Shown here piece by piece: positions 12,564 to 24,251 of a stretch of 64,000 nucleotides of DNA. Position numbers and translations under genes: made by a program. Numbering within the stretch: the stretch's first letter is position 1; each line of letters starts with the position of its first letter. This stretch comes from Hyperoplus lanceolatus (lineage: Eukaryota; Chordata; Actinopteri; Uranoscopiformes; Ammodytidae). The notes under the pieces are model-generated. The model did no database searches. It had not been told where the DNA came from and saw nothing but the letters and a program-made list of their open reading frames with translations. Where the stretch lies: contig CM049416.1 of the NCBI GenBank assembly GCA_026929865.2, forward strand, positions 14,101,501 to 14,165,500, read 5' to 3'.

Positions 12564-13595
12564 ACATTCAATGTGTTTAAATGGTCTTTGTCTGAGCCTG
12601 ATGACTCTCATATGTTGACTTCAGGACTTTACTGCAGCAAACATTAACATCTGCATATGTTGTATGTTTATATGTGATGTCCTAAGTCCATTGCGGTTTA
12701 TGCAGCCAGGTTGCATTCATTCTCTCTGGATCCTGATAATCTGATAAGTATGTCTAAATATGCCTTTATGATTCTGTGGGGAACTTTATGATCTCACTTA
12801 GCAGAATTCCAACTGTGTACATATTTAAGGTGAACCAAATGAGCACACTCCTAAAAGTCATATATAATGTAATTTTGCTTTATCTATTGTATAGATTGCT
12901 TTACAACTCTGCCATAATATACATTTAATATTTATATATGGGTGAAATTACACAGCCCATCAACCACACAAATCCATTATTCACATGTTTTATTTTATTT
13001 TATTCTTTTTAATTTATTCTTAATCCATTTTTTTTTGCCATTTCTTAAATTGATATTAAAAGTTGTATCCAGAAGAAGACATTAGGCATCCAAACGGATT
13101 GAGAAAACCTCTCACTGTCAGTTTCAGCACTTTGAATTGTGATAGAAAAGCATTAGATTTTGTCTTGTTCAGAAAACTGGCCTGTAAGAGCAGCAGCACT
13201 ACCACAAGGTGTCAGTGTGGCACTACGCTCCTCTGTCACAACTCCCTACTTCCAAGCTATGCTTCCAAGTCAACTTGTACAATATGGGCCACTGTCCATG
13301 TAAGAGCTGTGAAACCTGAGAATGAGGTTAGTGCCGCAGTACTGAAATGGGTGGGGGTAATGAACTGAATACAGCGGATTCCTTAAAAAAACACATTAGA
13401 AAAGTGTTTCCAGTGATTCTATTGTTGTAATCTGTTAACTGAATAACCAGTGTCTCCACCATTCTGGTTGGATTTATGTAGGACTGCATAAGTCTTGCAT
13501 ACTGCAGTGAACTGTTCCAAATCTGCTATAAGCATCTGAGCTTCTACCCTGGAGGTTTTATTTTGACGGGGACATCGCCATTGGACTGGGTGAGA

Positions 13596-13984
13596 TTAAA
13601 GCTGGGGTAGAGGATTTGGGGAGGAAATGGCAGTTGGGATAGAGATTTGAATCCAAATACCTCAACTACTCCACTTGTTCTCTTTGGTCCCTCCCCTATG
13701 GTCCCTCCTTGACACGCTCTACACAAACAAAGTCGTGCCAAAGTGAATGGACAGTCCCAACAGGCAAGGAGAACAGAGAATAAGAGCCTTAAAAAAATGT
13801 CCATCCCTGGTCTTATTTTTACCACCCTCTTTGCCCTACTTCTATTGTTTTTTCTTTGCATTGTGAAGTGGGCATGCTTGTCAAAAAGACAAAATGCTCT
13901 CTATTAATAGGCTTATAACCTCATAAATAGTTGTGTATAAAATAAACTGTTATAACTTGCTGAAACCATATACCCCAGCTTTAA
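13596..13984. mobile_element. MITE with TTAAAGCTGGGGTA ends, rearranged
   Basis: Left end TTAAAGCTGGGGTA, right end TACCCCAGCTTTAA, flanked by TTAA. The left 200 bp is highly similar, in inverse orientation, to the copy at 28,701-28,966. The right internal part has been replaced by the 160-bp repeat. Confidence 0.8.
13799..13958. repeat. 160-bp direct repeat, copy 2, embedded in a MITE
   Basis: 159 of 160 bases match copy 1, 1,408 bp upstream. It replaces the middle/right part of the MITE at 13,596-13,984. Confidence 0.95.
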
Positions 13985-14417
13985 CCTTCCTATGAGGGCA
14001 GCCTCTACATGCAAAGATGGCTGCTGTTTCAAAACTGAGCCACACGATGGCGCTCCCTCATCTAGCCCTCCTCACCCATCCATCCGTCCATTCTGAGCTG
14101 AACCCCCCTCCCACCCTTCAATCTGAATAATCACAGCAGGGGAAAATAAAATGCTGTGACATAAGGCTGTATAATCCCTTCTCCTCTCAAAAATGTATTC
14201 TGTCACGCAGCAATCTGCTCCCTCTCTCTCTCGCTCTCTGTCCATCTCTACTGCTGTAGCAGTGCTGCTGAGACATGAATTTACTCTCCAGTTTGATATT
14301 CCGTCGATGTTTGGAAGAAGCAGCACTGTGCTTTAACTTTTGTTACTTTTTGTTTTGTTTTGTTTATATTGTGATAAGATGAACCCGGAGAGACAAATAA
14401 CAAGAACATTCTCACAT

Positions 14418-14780
14418 TTAAAGCTATAGTGTGTAACTTTTTCATATAAATGAATGTCATTCACATTCAAGCCATCGCCAAACGAGTTGACACAAAGATA
14501 ATTAAGCAGCTTAATCAGCTCCCCAAAACTCTGTCTATCACTCGGAATGGCAGCATTTACAAACTAGTGTCGCCCTCCCAGCACTGGCGCAGGAGTTCAA
14601 TAAGCGCCCAGTTTTCAGTTGTTGATTCTACTGCTAAGAAAAAACCCGGACAGCAGAAGGTACAACATCCATGCGCAATGTCTGATGGACGCCCTCATGT
14701 AGATGCGTCAACGGTGTTGTTGTACTAACTCAGAATATTTCATGAGGGCTATATGCACTACAGATTTAATGCAGTTACAG
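14418..14780. mobile_element. Left part of a second MITE type (TTAAAGCTATAGTGTGTAAC end)
   Basis: Starts like the TTAA-type MITEs, but no matching right end is found; it is probably truncated next to the element starting at 14,783. A 92-codon open frame inside is not recognisable. Confidence 0.45.
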
Positions 14781-14782
14781 CT

Positions 14783-15228
14783 AGGGATGCATGATATTGG
14801 ACTTTTTGACGATATCCGATATTGTAAAACTCATTCGGGCCAATAACCGATATCGATACCGGTATATAGAATTAATATAATCTCTTGTTTTCCCACAACT
14901 AATTGCAGATATCAAGTCTCTTCTATTGAAGAATTAACATATTAGTATGCAAACTCTTATCGTGTCGACCCACCAGCAAATGCAGACATATATACAAGCT
15001 TTAATTACATTTTTTGTTTCAAATAGTTTTTATTTTGTTTCAAATGAGAAATATATTTTACTGCAGATTATGTAAAATATTTTGACCTCCTCCCTCGCTC
15101 TGCTACAGGTTGTATTATGTGATGATGCAGTAGTATAATTATCGGTTTGTAATATCGGTATGTTTTCCGATATCCGATATTTAATTTTAAAGCCAATATC
15201 TGCTGGTACCGATAACCTACCGATAAAC
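14783..15228. mobile_element. Non-autonomous hAT-like MITE (AGGGATGCATGATATTGG end)
   Basis: The left end AGGGATGCATGATATTGG and repeated GATATCCGATAT/ACCGATA motifs at both ends are typical of abundant hAT-type MITEs in fish. The right half contains the inverted motifs (CCGATATCCGATATTTAA) but lacks the terminal bases. No transposase. Confidence 0.6.
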
Positions 15229-15878
15229 AATGGCTCTAGGATAAAAACTACTTTTGTGAGACTTTTGTAACATTGTGTCATTTTTCGGGGCTGTAGTAAG
15301 AAGTTGGATTGAATTTCCTTGCGGTACATTTACAAGGTGCACTTCCTCTATGCCAGGGCCGCACAAGCTCCAGCGTGTCCACATCAGACCCCTAAAGGGC
15401 CTTCAGCCTGGGCCTTGAATGTCAGTCAGGTGCTCCACACCAGTCTGTGCTCCAACAGAAAGCCTGCAAAAACAAGAAAATTACTGCAGATTGGAGATGG
15501 CTGTTATAGGAACATACAGAGCACTATTTCTTCGTACTGAATCATTGTGCTGTGGTGGGTACGATATTGAAGGAGTGTAGTCCAGCAATTCCTCTCGTGG
15601 GAGACAATCCTGTTTATGTTCTCCTTCAGAGCCACAGAAGACATGGTGCAGTATGAGGGGTGCAATGTGGCACCAACCCTGCACCATTATGCAGCAGCAA
15701 CTTTGGTGGGCATTCTGTTAAGGGAAAAACATCCAAGGTTTCATCAAAAGTAGCTAATGACGCACTGTCTGTGTATTTCATTTCAATTGTCATGGTTGAG
15801 GACAGGTTTTCAAAGCAGACTATTTGAGCTGTCAAAACCCATCCCTCTGTTTTCCCCCCTGCATCAAAAAAAGTAGGT

Positions 15879-15925
15879 GGAGGGAGGGAGGGAGGGAGGG
15901 AGAGAGGGAGGAGAGGAAGGGAAAG
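15879..15925 (+). repeat. (GGGA)n tract with G-quadruplex potential
   Basis: Runs of GGGAGGGAGGGAGGGAGG on the + strand followed by purine-only sequence; at least four G3 runs separated by single A. Confidence 0.85.
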
Positions 15926-16054
15926 GAAAAAAGGACGAGGCTTTGTGTCTCCTCACAGTTCTGACCTCCACAAGTCCAGCAACCCGAGTATCTCAATGAA
16001 ATATTTAGAGCTCCTGTTTTATCCGCAGTGCGTTGGTCAAGATGAACTGTGGGG

Positions 16055-16150
16055 CCTCCATGACGTAATGCCGGCCATCTGATTGGTCCACGCTGAGAGC
16101 AAGGGCGGTCAGGTGACCTGTGCCGCTGTGGCCTTTTAAGGCATTACGAT
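16055..16150. promoter_or_regulatory. Compact regulatory-looking module
   Basis: A perfect 9-bp inverted repeat, CGTAATGCC (16,064-16,072) and GGCATTACG (16,140-16,148), encloses an inverted CCAAT box (ATTGG, 16,082) and the palindromic E-box-like CAGGTGACCTG (16,110-16,120). The left arm overlaps a CRE-like TGACGTAA. No gene start is recognised here; it may be an enhancer of a flanking gene. Confidence 0.3.
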
Positions 16151-17617
16151 TGCCCTGAGGCTCCACATTATATGCTTGTGGGTTGTCTGCTGTAAATTAT
16201 GATCAATCACCATCATGTTGGATGCTGCAGTATTTTCCGTAGCCAAGCTTTTAGCAGTAAATCTACAGTGTGCGTACTATCTGTAATGAAGGCCTTATAC
16301 GGAGATCAGTTTCTACTCATATGTTATAAAAAACGAATCATTTTAACTGTTGACATTTCCCAAAGTGCCTTTCATTATGACCCGAGGCCTCCATAGAGCC
16401 ACAGTGCATGGTGCAGTCATGTAAATTAAAAGCTAAGTCATAGTCTCATAAGATCAAAATTGATTTTGTTCATGTTGTGTGTATTTTTTCCCCACTGCTA
16501 ATTCCTTTATTTTATATCCCCCCCCCCCCCAAAAAAAAAAAGTATCCGTCTGCTATTCAGAGTGGCAGCCCATCAACCAATCTGGATGAACCATTACCAC
16601 CACCAGCATGCTAGCTGTGTGTTGGGTTTCTCAAGCTTGGGGCTGGGAAGCAGGCGACGGGCCCTCTCAGGTTACAAGCTCTGTTTCAGTGGTACAGTGG
16701 GGGGTGGATGGTGATTGTGTGGTGGTGGTGCAGCAGCAAGCAAGCAATACAATGATCCCTGGGTCTTTACTAATAGATGACCTGCTGACTAACATGCCCC
16801 TACCCTCCCACCCATCCAGCTATCCAGCCATCCATCAACCCCTTTGCTGCAACAGACAGCTAAAGACAGTGCTGGTGGTTGCAGCCTCAGTAAATATAGA
16901 TTAACATGACAAAAATACAGACAGTTGTCAGGTGTTTAAAAATGTTGGCCTTTTCTCATGACCTTATTTTTGCTGTTAAAATTATTTTAATTAATTAATT
17001 TATTTTTACAATGTTTTATTTCCCTGAGTAATGATGCGGCATGTGCCCCAGTGCAGTGAATAATCCCCTGTTCAGTAATCCTTTGTGGAAGTTATTGCGC
17101 CAGTTGGAGCTACAATATCATTTCACATTAGAGGAGTTAAGACTAAACATTTTGTTTTGTCATCAACCCAGATATTAGGCTGCTACCCATCCCCCATATC
17201 CTGTTCGGTTGAATATCATTATCATTATTTTAATGTTCTCTCCATTGTACTTATTTTTGTCCAGTGTTCCAAATATTTAAGAATAAATTACAACCGGTTG
17301 GAATAATTTGAATGTAGGCCTATGTATCCAATTTGAGTGTAACTGGAGACCTTTGATAATAAATCATATCATTCACAGCAACATTATGGCCTAAGAATTA
17401 AAAAAGTTCTGAGGAATAACTTTCTGTTTTTTTTCAACATTTTGTGCGGAATTATGAAGCAATAAAGTGTCTTCCTCTTCATATTTTCCGTGGCACTTCC
17501 TTGGATCCTCGATATAACGTGATCTCTATTGTTGCCATCTCGCTTTTCTTTTGAAAGCAGCAGCAGACACAATCTTGCCACATTATAATTTCATTTTCAT
17601 CTGGTGTCCTATATCAC

Positions 17618-18260
17618 ATGGCCCTAGGTCCGTGTACGGCCCTGATGCGGCTCAAGCGCACACAGCCATCTGATCCCTACGCTGGCACCTGTTTCAACGG
17701 GCCCGGCACAACTGCAGCACGCAACCAAATGAGTATTTTAAATATTCATCGAGAGAGGCTACTCATCTCCTATACACGCGCTGGCCCCGGCCCCTCTTTG
17801 GCACAGATGATCCGCGTCTCCGGTTTCGCCTTCTACCAGGTGGACACCACGTCACGGCTTTTTTAGAGAGCCTTGCGCCGAGTCACCGGCGGATTGATTT
17901 CACTGTCGCTATCTAAACCCTGAAAAGGAGTGTGAATGTGTGTAACCAAACCCAGGCCCATCACCTCTAAATATTACACGAGTTTGTATCCACCTATAGT
18001 TACCAGCCTAATTATCAACAGCAGGTTAATGGCCAACAGAGAGGAGCATGGGTACAGCTCGCCCTCTTATATATATAAGGCTTCCAAAAGTGAAGTTGGG
18101 ACATAGGCTACCTCGGCCTCTCGCTTCATCAAAGGGCCCTGCTGGTGGTGCAGCAGTTCTGCGTAAAGCGAGAGGAGCAGCTGAGGCCCCTGAAGGCGCG
18201 AGGACACCAGGACTCCATCGGGCCAACATCAGGTTGTATGGTTTTGACTATAAGGGTTTT
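17618..18260. promoter_or_regulatory. GC/CpG-richer island in intergenic DNA
   Basis: Stands out from the AT-rich surroundings by CpG density. Contains a symmetric TATA-like CTTATATATATAAG at 18,066-18,079 and a compound stem-loop at 18,117-18,175. Short open frames on both strands have no recognised domains. Confidence 0.3.
18117..18175 (+). other. Compound stem-loop in the CpG-rich island
   Basis: Outer arms CCTCTCGCTT (18,117-18,126) and AAGCGAGAGG (18,166-18,175) pair perfectly over 10 bp. Inside, CTGCTG (18,139-18,144) pairs with CAGCAG (18,151-18,156) around a GTGGTG loop. Lies about 40 bp downstream of a TATA-like sequence. Could be a structured RNA element or a protein-binding palindrome. 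Confidence 0.3.
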
Positions 18261-19073
18261 GGTGACGGATTATGAAAGCGTAGAGGCAGAAAATGGTCAT
18301 GACATAGGTGATTAACCGTAGAGGAAACCTATTATGTGGCAGACCACCAAACATTCCTTTTCCCATTTGACAGGAAATGTTATGAAATATGCCCGTATAG
18401 TAACCACAAGTGCAGGCTGTAAATGCAGTAGGCTATTTGATAATCATTTGCCATCTGGACGTGGTCATTTGATCCTGCAGCATCTCGACCCCAAGAACTG
18501 CAGCCTCAACTGCATCAACCGACTAAAACTATAATCCCGGTGGCATGATGGGGGGCTGGGAAAGGAAGATGCACCGAATAGTCTGTTTGATGTAGGCCTG
18601 TATGCTTGGGTTTTGAATCTGAAAATGCAGCGCACGCCACTTTGCATTGGGAATTAGTGCCATTTGTAATTGCTGTTTACTCCAGAAATGAGGCAGGATT
18701 CAGTTTAAAGGTGAATTCTCAGAATACAGTGTCCCATGTAGGATACATTTGTGCAATATAAATTGGACTTGTCATTTAGCTCTTTTTTCCCCTACATCTC
18801 GCGCTCTCTGTCTCTCCATGGAAACAGCATGTGGTATTTGGGTGCTGGCCTGGTAGGGAAACGGTAAACTATTGACCTGTAACTAAACCACAGGCCTGGC
18901 TGGAGGCCTCAGCTCTGCTGCCTGAGAAGGCCTTTTCGGATTAAACAAAACAAAACAAAACATGCATTAGGTCTGTGTGAGACAATGTAATCGAATTGTA
19001 GCAGAATGGAATGGTCTAATTCAGCATTTAGTAAATAGTAGGCTAAATCTCAGGACTATATTTAAATTAGCAT

Positions 19074-19075
<2 letters not shown>

Positions 19076-19143
<68 letters not shown>
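19076..19143. repeat. (AT)n microsatellite
   Basis: About 33 AT units, uninterrupted. Confidence 0.98.
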
Positions 19144-19144
<1 letters not shown>

Positions 19145-20040
19145 GTTTAATATGTGTATCAAGATTTTTAGTTGCCTATATTACAGCATGAAATACCAAA
19201 GCTCTGTAAATGTGAATTTTTAAAATCATAAGGCCTATATTTTGTTTGCAGGCTTAATGAAAGAATCAATGCCTCTTTTAGTCACAATATTGTTTCTTAT
19301 TTTATTGGCGACCCTACATTGATGTCTTAAACCAAAATATAAAAAATAAATAAAAAGCATATAGGCATCTGGATGTCCTTGGCTATCCGCAGTAAATTGT
19401 TCGGTTGAGACAGGGGGTTGGTCCAAAATGATTCGTCAGGAGATGGTTTAATCCGGAGAGACAAAACCAATCCTCAGCGGCTCAGACTGCGGCAGTCCTG
19501 CGGGTTAAAATGGGACACCCCCCTTTTAAAGTCTCCGCGCCTCCAGATAGATTCACTTTATAGAGACTATAGGCCTTTATAGAGCCAGCCTAGCACTGAG
19601 GCCATGCGCGCAACAGAACAGGGGAAACGCAGGCGCTTTTGGATTAATGCGCTTGAATAGGCCTATTTGTCTTTCTTACCGTGGAAAGCGTCTGAAATTG
19701 CTGCCCTAAAACCAAGTGGAGGAACGCTGGATGGAAGCAGCTTGGGTCCCGCTTTAAGGAAAACGCACACCGTTAAGAACACAGGTAGGCTGCTCACCGG
19801 TACCATCTGTACCCTTAGAGGCCGTGCCATTTTAAAGGGGAGGGTTACATGTTTTTTTCACGAGAACATTAGGTTAAAAATGTAGGAGTATTCAATATGT
19901 CTGTTGATAGTGCACCAGTCACTACAGCTGTAGGCCTTTTTGTGAGGAATAGTAAACCAGTTGCACAGCCTGTATAGGCCTGCTTTTATTCCAAACTAGT
20001 CTGAGACCTACCCTGATCCTCTATGCGCCTGCGTCGTTAA

Positions 20041-20061
20041 AAAGGTGCACGGTGCACCTTT
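20041..20061. promoter_or_regulatory. Perfect palindrome AAAGGTGCAC-G-GTGCACCTTT
   Basis: Ten-base arms around one central base. Each arm carries an AGGTG/CACCT box; paired CACCT boxes are the known bipartite target of ZEB-family repressors. It is about 370 bp upstream of a candidate donor site and just upstream of a purine-rich, CpG-containing 5'UTR-like region. A promoter role is inferred. Confidence 0.4.
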
Positions 20062-20099
20062 CTTTCTACCAGTGTGCCACTGGGACGCGCAGGTAAAAG

Positions 20100-20425
20100 G
20101 GAGGAGGCTGAGTTTGAAAGGAGAGGGAACCGGTGGGAGAGAGAGAAGAGAGAGAGAGAGGGGGAGAGGAGCGCAGGGCTGAAATTGACATTCGATACTC
20201 AGGAAGTTCAGAACGCCGCTTGGATTTCTTTTGTTTCATTGTAATTCTGCAGTGCTGCTGCGGGCAACACGGACCGGAGGCTGCTGTTGCCTCAACATAT
20301 CTTCAATAGTGGAACTCTTTTAAAATTATAATAATAGGTTAAGGACTTTAAAAAAGTCCTTTGGGACTGACTTCAGTGCACTTTGTAGCTTCAGGTACGG
20401 CGCACAACGATGGACTCCGAGGAAG
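20100..20425 (+). other. Candidate first exon of the miR-183 cluster primary transcript
   Basis: GC-richer, purine-rich segment that looks like a vertebrate 5'UTR and ends GACTCCGAGGAAG followed by the donor GTATGG at 20,426. An ATG at 20,410 opens only five codons (MDSEE) before the donor. It has the orientation and distance (3.6 kb upstream) expected for the start of the miR-183/96/182 precursor, but could also begin an unrecognised gene. The start at 20,100 is a guess. Confidence 0.35.
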
Positions 20426-23400
20426 GTATGGACTACATTTTATATTTTACTGTTTTTGCTCCAGTTAGACTATAGTTTACTAGGCTTACTGTAGTTTATA
20501 GAGACGCATCAGCGAGAGGGAAGCTGCGCGAGGACATTTCATTCAAAGTGTTTAAAAAAATAAAAAAATAAGGAGGGAGCCTATGATAGTCTGTTAATTT
20601 AAACACAGTTTTGTTTATCTGTTACTCTAATCCATGCAGCGAGGGACTTTTTTAACCATCTTCTTGCCTGAGCCAAAAAAAATCCGAACAGGTTGGATTT
20701 AGTCGGAATTAGAAAAAAATAGTAAAAACATAAAATACGTTAAATGTCAGTCAATAACACTTAAAATAACCATCTTGTAGCTGTTTGTAATATTCTAATA
20801 TGTGTTATTTCGGTGACGCTGGAGGTTGTTGGTATATAGGTCTTTATTACACTGCACCTGCTGCTTTTTTCCTCCCAACTGCAATAAATACCAAGTAGCA
20901 CGGTTTTAGCAGCCTAATCCTATAGATTAATCCTGCGCGTTTGGTGTCTTGTAAATATTTACTCCAACAGAAGATAATCAGGATGGTAGCCTATGCACAA
21001 TACACAATACAATATACAAATTAAATTGGAAACAAAAAATATAACCAAATACTGCATTTTTAATTGCCATACAACTGAAATACCCTAAATAAGAATAAAA
21101 AAGTCACATCAATATAAATTCACTAAATTTAAATATAGGAATTGAATGAAATTACTGGGATTCCCATCTTGTCCTGAATGCGTCTTTTACATTTTTAAAT
21201 ACATTTTTTTTAATAGACCATGCAAGCAAATAGTTCAGGTTTGACTGATAGATAGCCTAATTGAAAATCGTGCTGTGGGATTTAAGAGGAGGTTGTAAAT
21301 CCTCCTGAAATAACCGTGAAGTTGAAACTTGTTTGACTCCCTATTCAGACAAATGGGATTAACTGAAGGGGCTTTGGAGCTGCTTTGAATTAACGGTGAC
21401 AGAGACAAAAGGCAGTCTGGGCCGTGCAATGTTAACATTTCAGTCTTTTTTGGTAAATTCTCATGCTACATTATGATGAGGAGGGGGAATATTGATTAGT
21501 AGGCCTACACTCTCACTGCATTATTTGGATATGAACTGATATTTAAATTAGTGTAATTGTGCAGAATCCCTTAAGATGTATTGATATTACAAATACATTT
21601 TTTTATTAAGGAATAAAGTAGAAATTAATTTGAATTCTTGACAGTGAGAATATAATCTATATTATAACACAAACTGTCATTATTATTCATTTTTTTACTT
21701 ATTAATTATATCCGCTTGAAAATGATCTTCATGAAAAATGGGCGGTTCTAGTTTATTTAGGCTAATGCAGATGGGTTTTTGTATTTTAACAGCTGGCCTT
21801 GATGACACATCAAAGCAGGATGACTTTGTATGTCATTTATTAACCAGATTACTTGTCCAAACAAAAAGGCTTATTTACAGAAGTTTAAGAAATCGATATC
21901 AGGTCAATGTGAACAAACATTCTTTTCAGATAATATTATAAAAAAATCTCGTAGAATAAATAAAAAGGCAAATTCTATTAATGTCTTCTTATGTTATGCC
22001 GCAAATGCATACATACAGAAATTATGAAGTAGTTTTTCCTTTATGGCTGCTGCCGGGGCTCATAAGAAGTCTTATGTTAAAAAAAGCATGCCATAAAAAA
22101 TCTCATGAAGCTCCATTCCCATCAAATTAAGATATGAAAAGGCAAGACGTGGGCAAATCTTTAAAGGACACAGGTTCTTTCTTCACTTGGCTTTTTAGTG
22201 CTATTGATTTCTCCAGGAAATGGCAACGGGAGTCTTGCTCGGGGAGCCATTTGGGCATCTGAAGAATCACTTAGTACATGGTTTGATCGCAGGAATCAAT
22301 GGGAGCTCCGCGCACTGCAGGGCCCAGGGTGAGGGAGATAATGGCTGAAACCAAAGGGTGGGGCGTTTGAGGACCGTCAGCCTCTCCGATTCGGTATTTT
22401 ATCTGCAGTGCATGGATTTGTTTTTGACAACGCGTCCCAAGGTCAGGAGAAGGACTGAAGGTTATCACTCGACTGCACCATTGTGTATCCTAGTTTTTGT
22501 GGACTTCATATCCGCACTGAGAAAGTGGCATTGTAGAGAATGTAATTTTTCTGTGGCTTTTGTATGAAATGGCCGGAAATACCTTTTTTTAAACATTAGT
22601 TGATTTGCTATAATTTCCACATCTGGCTGTAATGGCAGCAATTTTCTGGGATTGGTGTTTTACATTGATGAGTGGACAAAAATGCAACTTGCTTGCTGTA
22701 AATCCAAGCCCAGCTTCAATGGAGCATAATATGTTTTAAAAAAAACCTGTTGGCTGGCTGCTCATTTTACTTCCTGGAGATATTTACTTAACAATCTTGC
22801 TATAGATAATTGGCTTGTCACCACAACAGAGAAGAAAAGAGGGCCTCATCTTGGGTTATCAAATTCAGCCTTTCAAATACGAACATTGATCGAAAAAGAA
22901 AAAAAATCGGCAATGGGCACTATGTCTTGACCATGAAGAACAGTGGCTGGACAATGTAACAATGCTAATCTACATAGAGAATTAAAGGGTCAAGTTTAAG
23001 GTGTCACCCATTTTAGGGGGGCTGGGCAGGACGTTAAGAGATTACCTACAAACCATAAAGGCCCACTTTATACCAGCCTTGTTTCTCAGACATTAACAGG
23101 TTTATAATGTCTCCTCATGGTGTTATCACAAAATAGTAGAATTTATCGTAGAATCATTTTAGTCAGTAGCCTACATTTTTTTGTTCACTGAAATCCAGGG
23201 CATGATTGATTTATTCCTCTTTTATGGTCTGGTCCCGCTATGCAATGCAAAGAGGAAAATCAATCGGCAACATTTTAAAAGATAAATGATCAAGTGTGGA
23301 ATTTTGATGTAGGATGTATGGGCACGATTGTGGAATTCAAGGTTTATGTTGCACCATAATCTTGTAAAAGTCCCTGTTGCTGTGCTGTGAGCTTCAAATG

Positions 23401-23870
23401 AAACAACAACAAAAAAGTCAATTGGACGACTGCTTCATCCTACATTATCTAAAAAAAACAAACCAATATTGCTGCAAACACTATACGAATTGATGATATA
23501 CAGCCATATTACATTCTTACTAACTTGTAAAAGCACTGCTTCGTAGTTTCATCAGCTGTCGACCTTAACTCTCCTTTCTGGGAAATCTAAAGACGGCAGT
23601 GCAGGCGATTAGCAATGAACAATTAGAGGAGGATGTTTTGCTCACCCCTAGCCTAGGATTGGCTGGACCTATATTTAGTTGCCCACACGGAGACACGGTA
23701 GCCTTTGACCTATTACTTAATGCGTGGATCAATCCACTGCAGTGCAGTGCGCCTTGAGTTAAGCTGCGTCACTGCAACCGCGCAATCATATTGTAGACTG
23801 TAGGAGCTTCTCTGCCTTTTTCACACCGTTTCTTCACTTTGCTCTCACACTTCTGTTCATCCCTCTCTCT
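20426..23870 (+). other. Presumed intron/upstream region of the miR-183 cluster
   Basis: AT-rich, no coding exon recognised. At 23,600-23,800 there is a denser stretch with GATTAG, CCTAGGATTGG and GGATCAATCC motifs, of the homeodomain (OTX/CRX) type, next to the cluster. Regulatory meaning is speculative. Confidence 0.35.
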
Positions 23871-23988
23871 CTCTCTCCAGGCTTTCGTTTCTGGAGGTCT
23901 AATTTGCATAGTTTTGCTTCACCTGGCTGAACTATCCTCACAGGCTGACCGGCTGGCCTGCCTGGGTGTATGGGGGTGATAATGACTC

Positions 23989-24068
23989 CTGTTCTGTGTA
24001 TGGCACTGGTAGAATTCACTGTGAGAGCTCACTATCAGTGAATTACCATAGGGCCATAAACAGAGCAG
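23989..24068 (+). ncRNA. mir183: pre-miR-183
   Basis: MicroRNA precursor. The 5p mature form is at 23,999-24,021 and begins TATGGCACTGGTAGAATTC; the 3p arm at 24,038-24,060 begins GTGAATTACCATAGGGCC. The arms pair across a short loop and the stem continues at the base (CTGTTCTG with CAGAGCAG). Sequence matches vertebrate miR-183-5p as I know it. First member of the sensory-organ cluster that acts in hair cells, retina and sensory neurons. It sits on the UBE2H strand between UBE2H and NRF1, as in human. Confidence 0.97.
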
Positions 24069-24251
24069 AGAAAGAACCACTTGATGATGCCCGTCCCTCC
24101 GCCATGGCTTACTGCCTCTGGCTCTCCTATCTCCTGTGCTTGTGGGTGGGGTGAATGTGATGTAATGACTGTGGTGTGGTTGCGTAAACTCCGACATCTC
24201 TCTCTGTCCTGATATGCTTCTGCAGAAAACAGCTGCTTGCATTTGAAGGAC

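Larger units (their letters stand above)
8546..12580 (+). other. ube2h: UBE2H 3'UTR (estimated extent)
   Basis: Four kilobases of AT-rich sequence after the stop without any convincing ORF. Vertebrate UBE2H mRNAs have multi-kilobase 3'UTRs. AATAAA occurs at about 11,506, near 12,350 and at 12,558, the last followed by a GU-rich stretch. Which site is used cannot be told from sequence. Confidence 0.5.
12581..16000. other. Intergenic DNA right of UBE2H
   Basis: Outside the MITEs and the duplicated 160-bp segment listed separately, no gene or RNA is recognised here. Confidence 0.6.

Noticed and set aside
12181-13861. Two minus-strand frames both starting MQRKNKRSRAKRVVKI-like, suggesting a gene pair
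   Set aside because: Their shared N-terminus is the translation of the duplicated 160-bp segment; the rest differs and includes MITE sequence.
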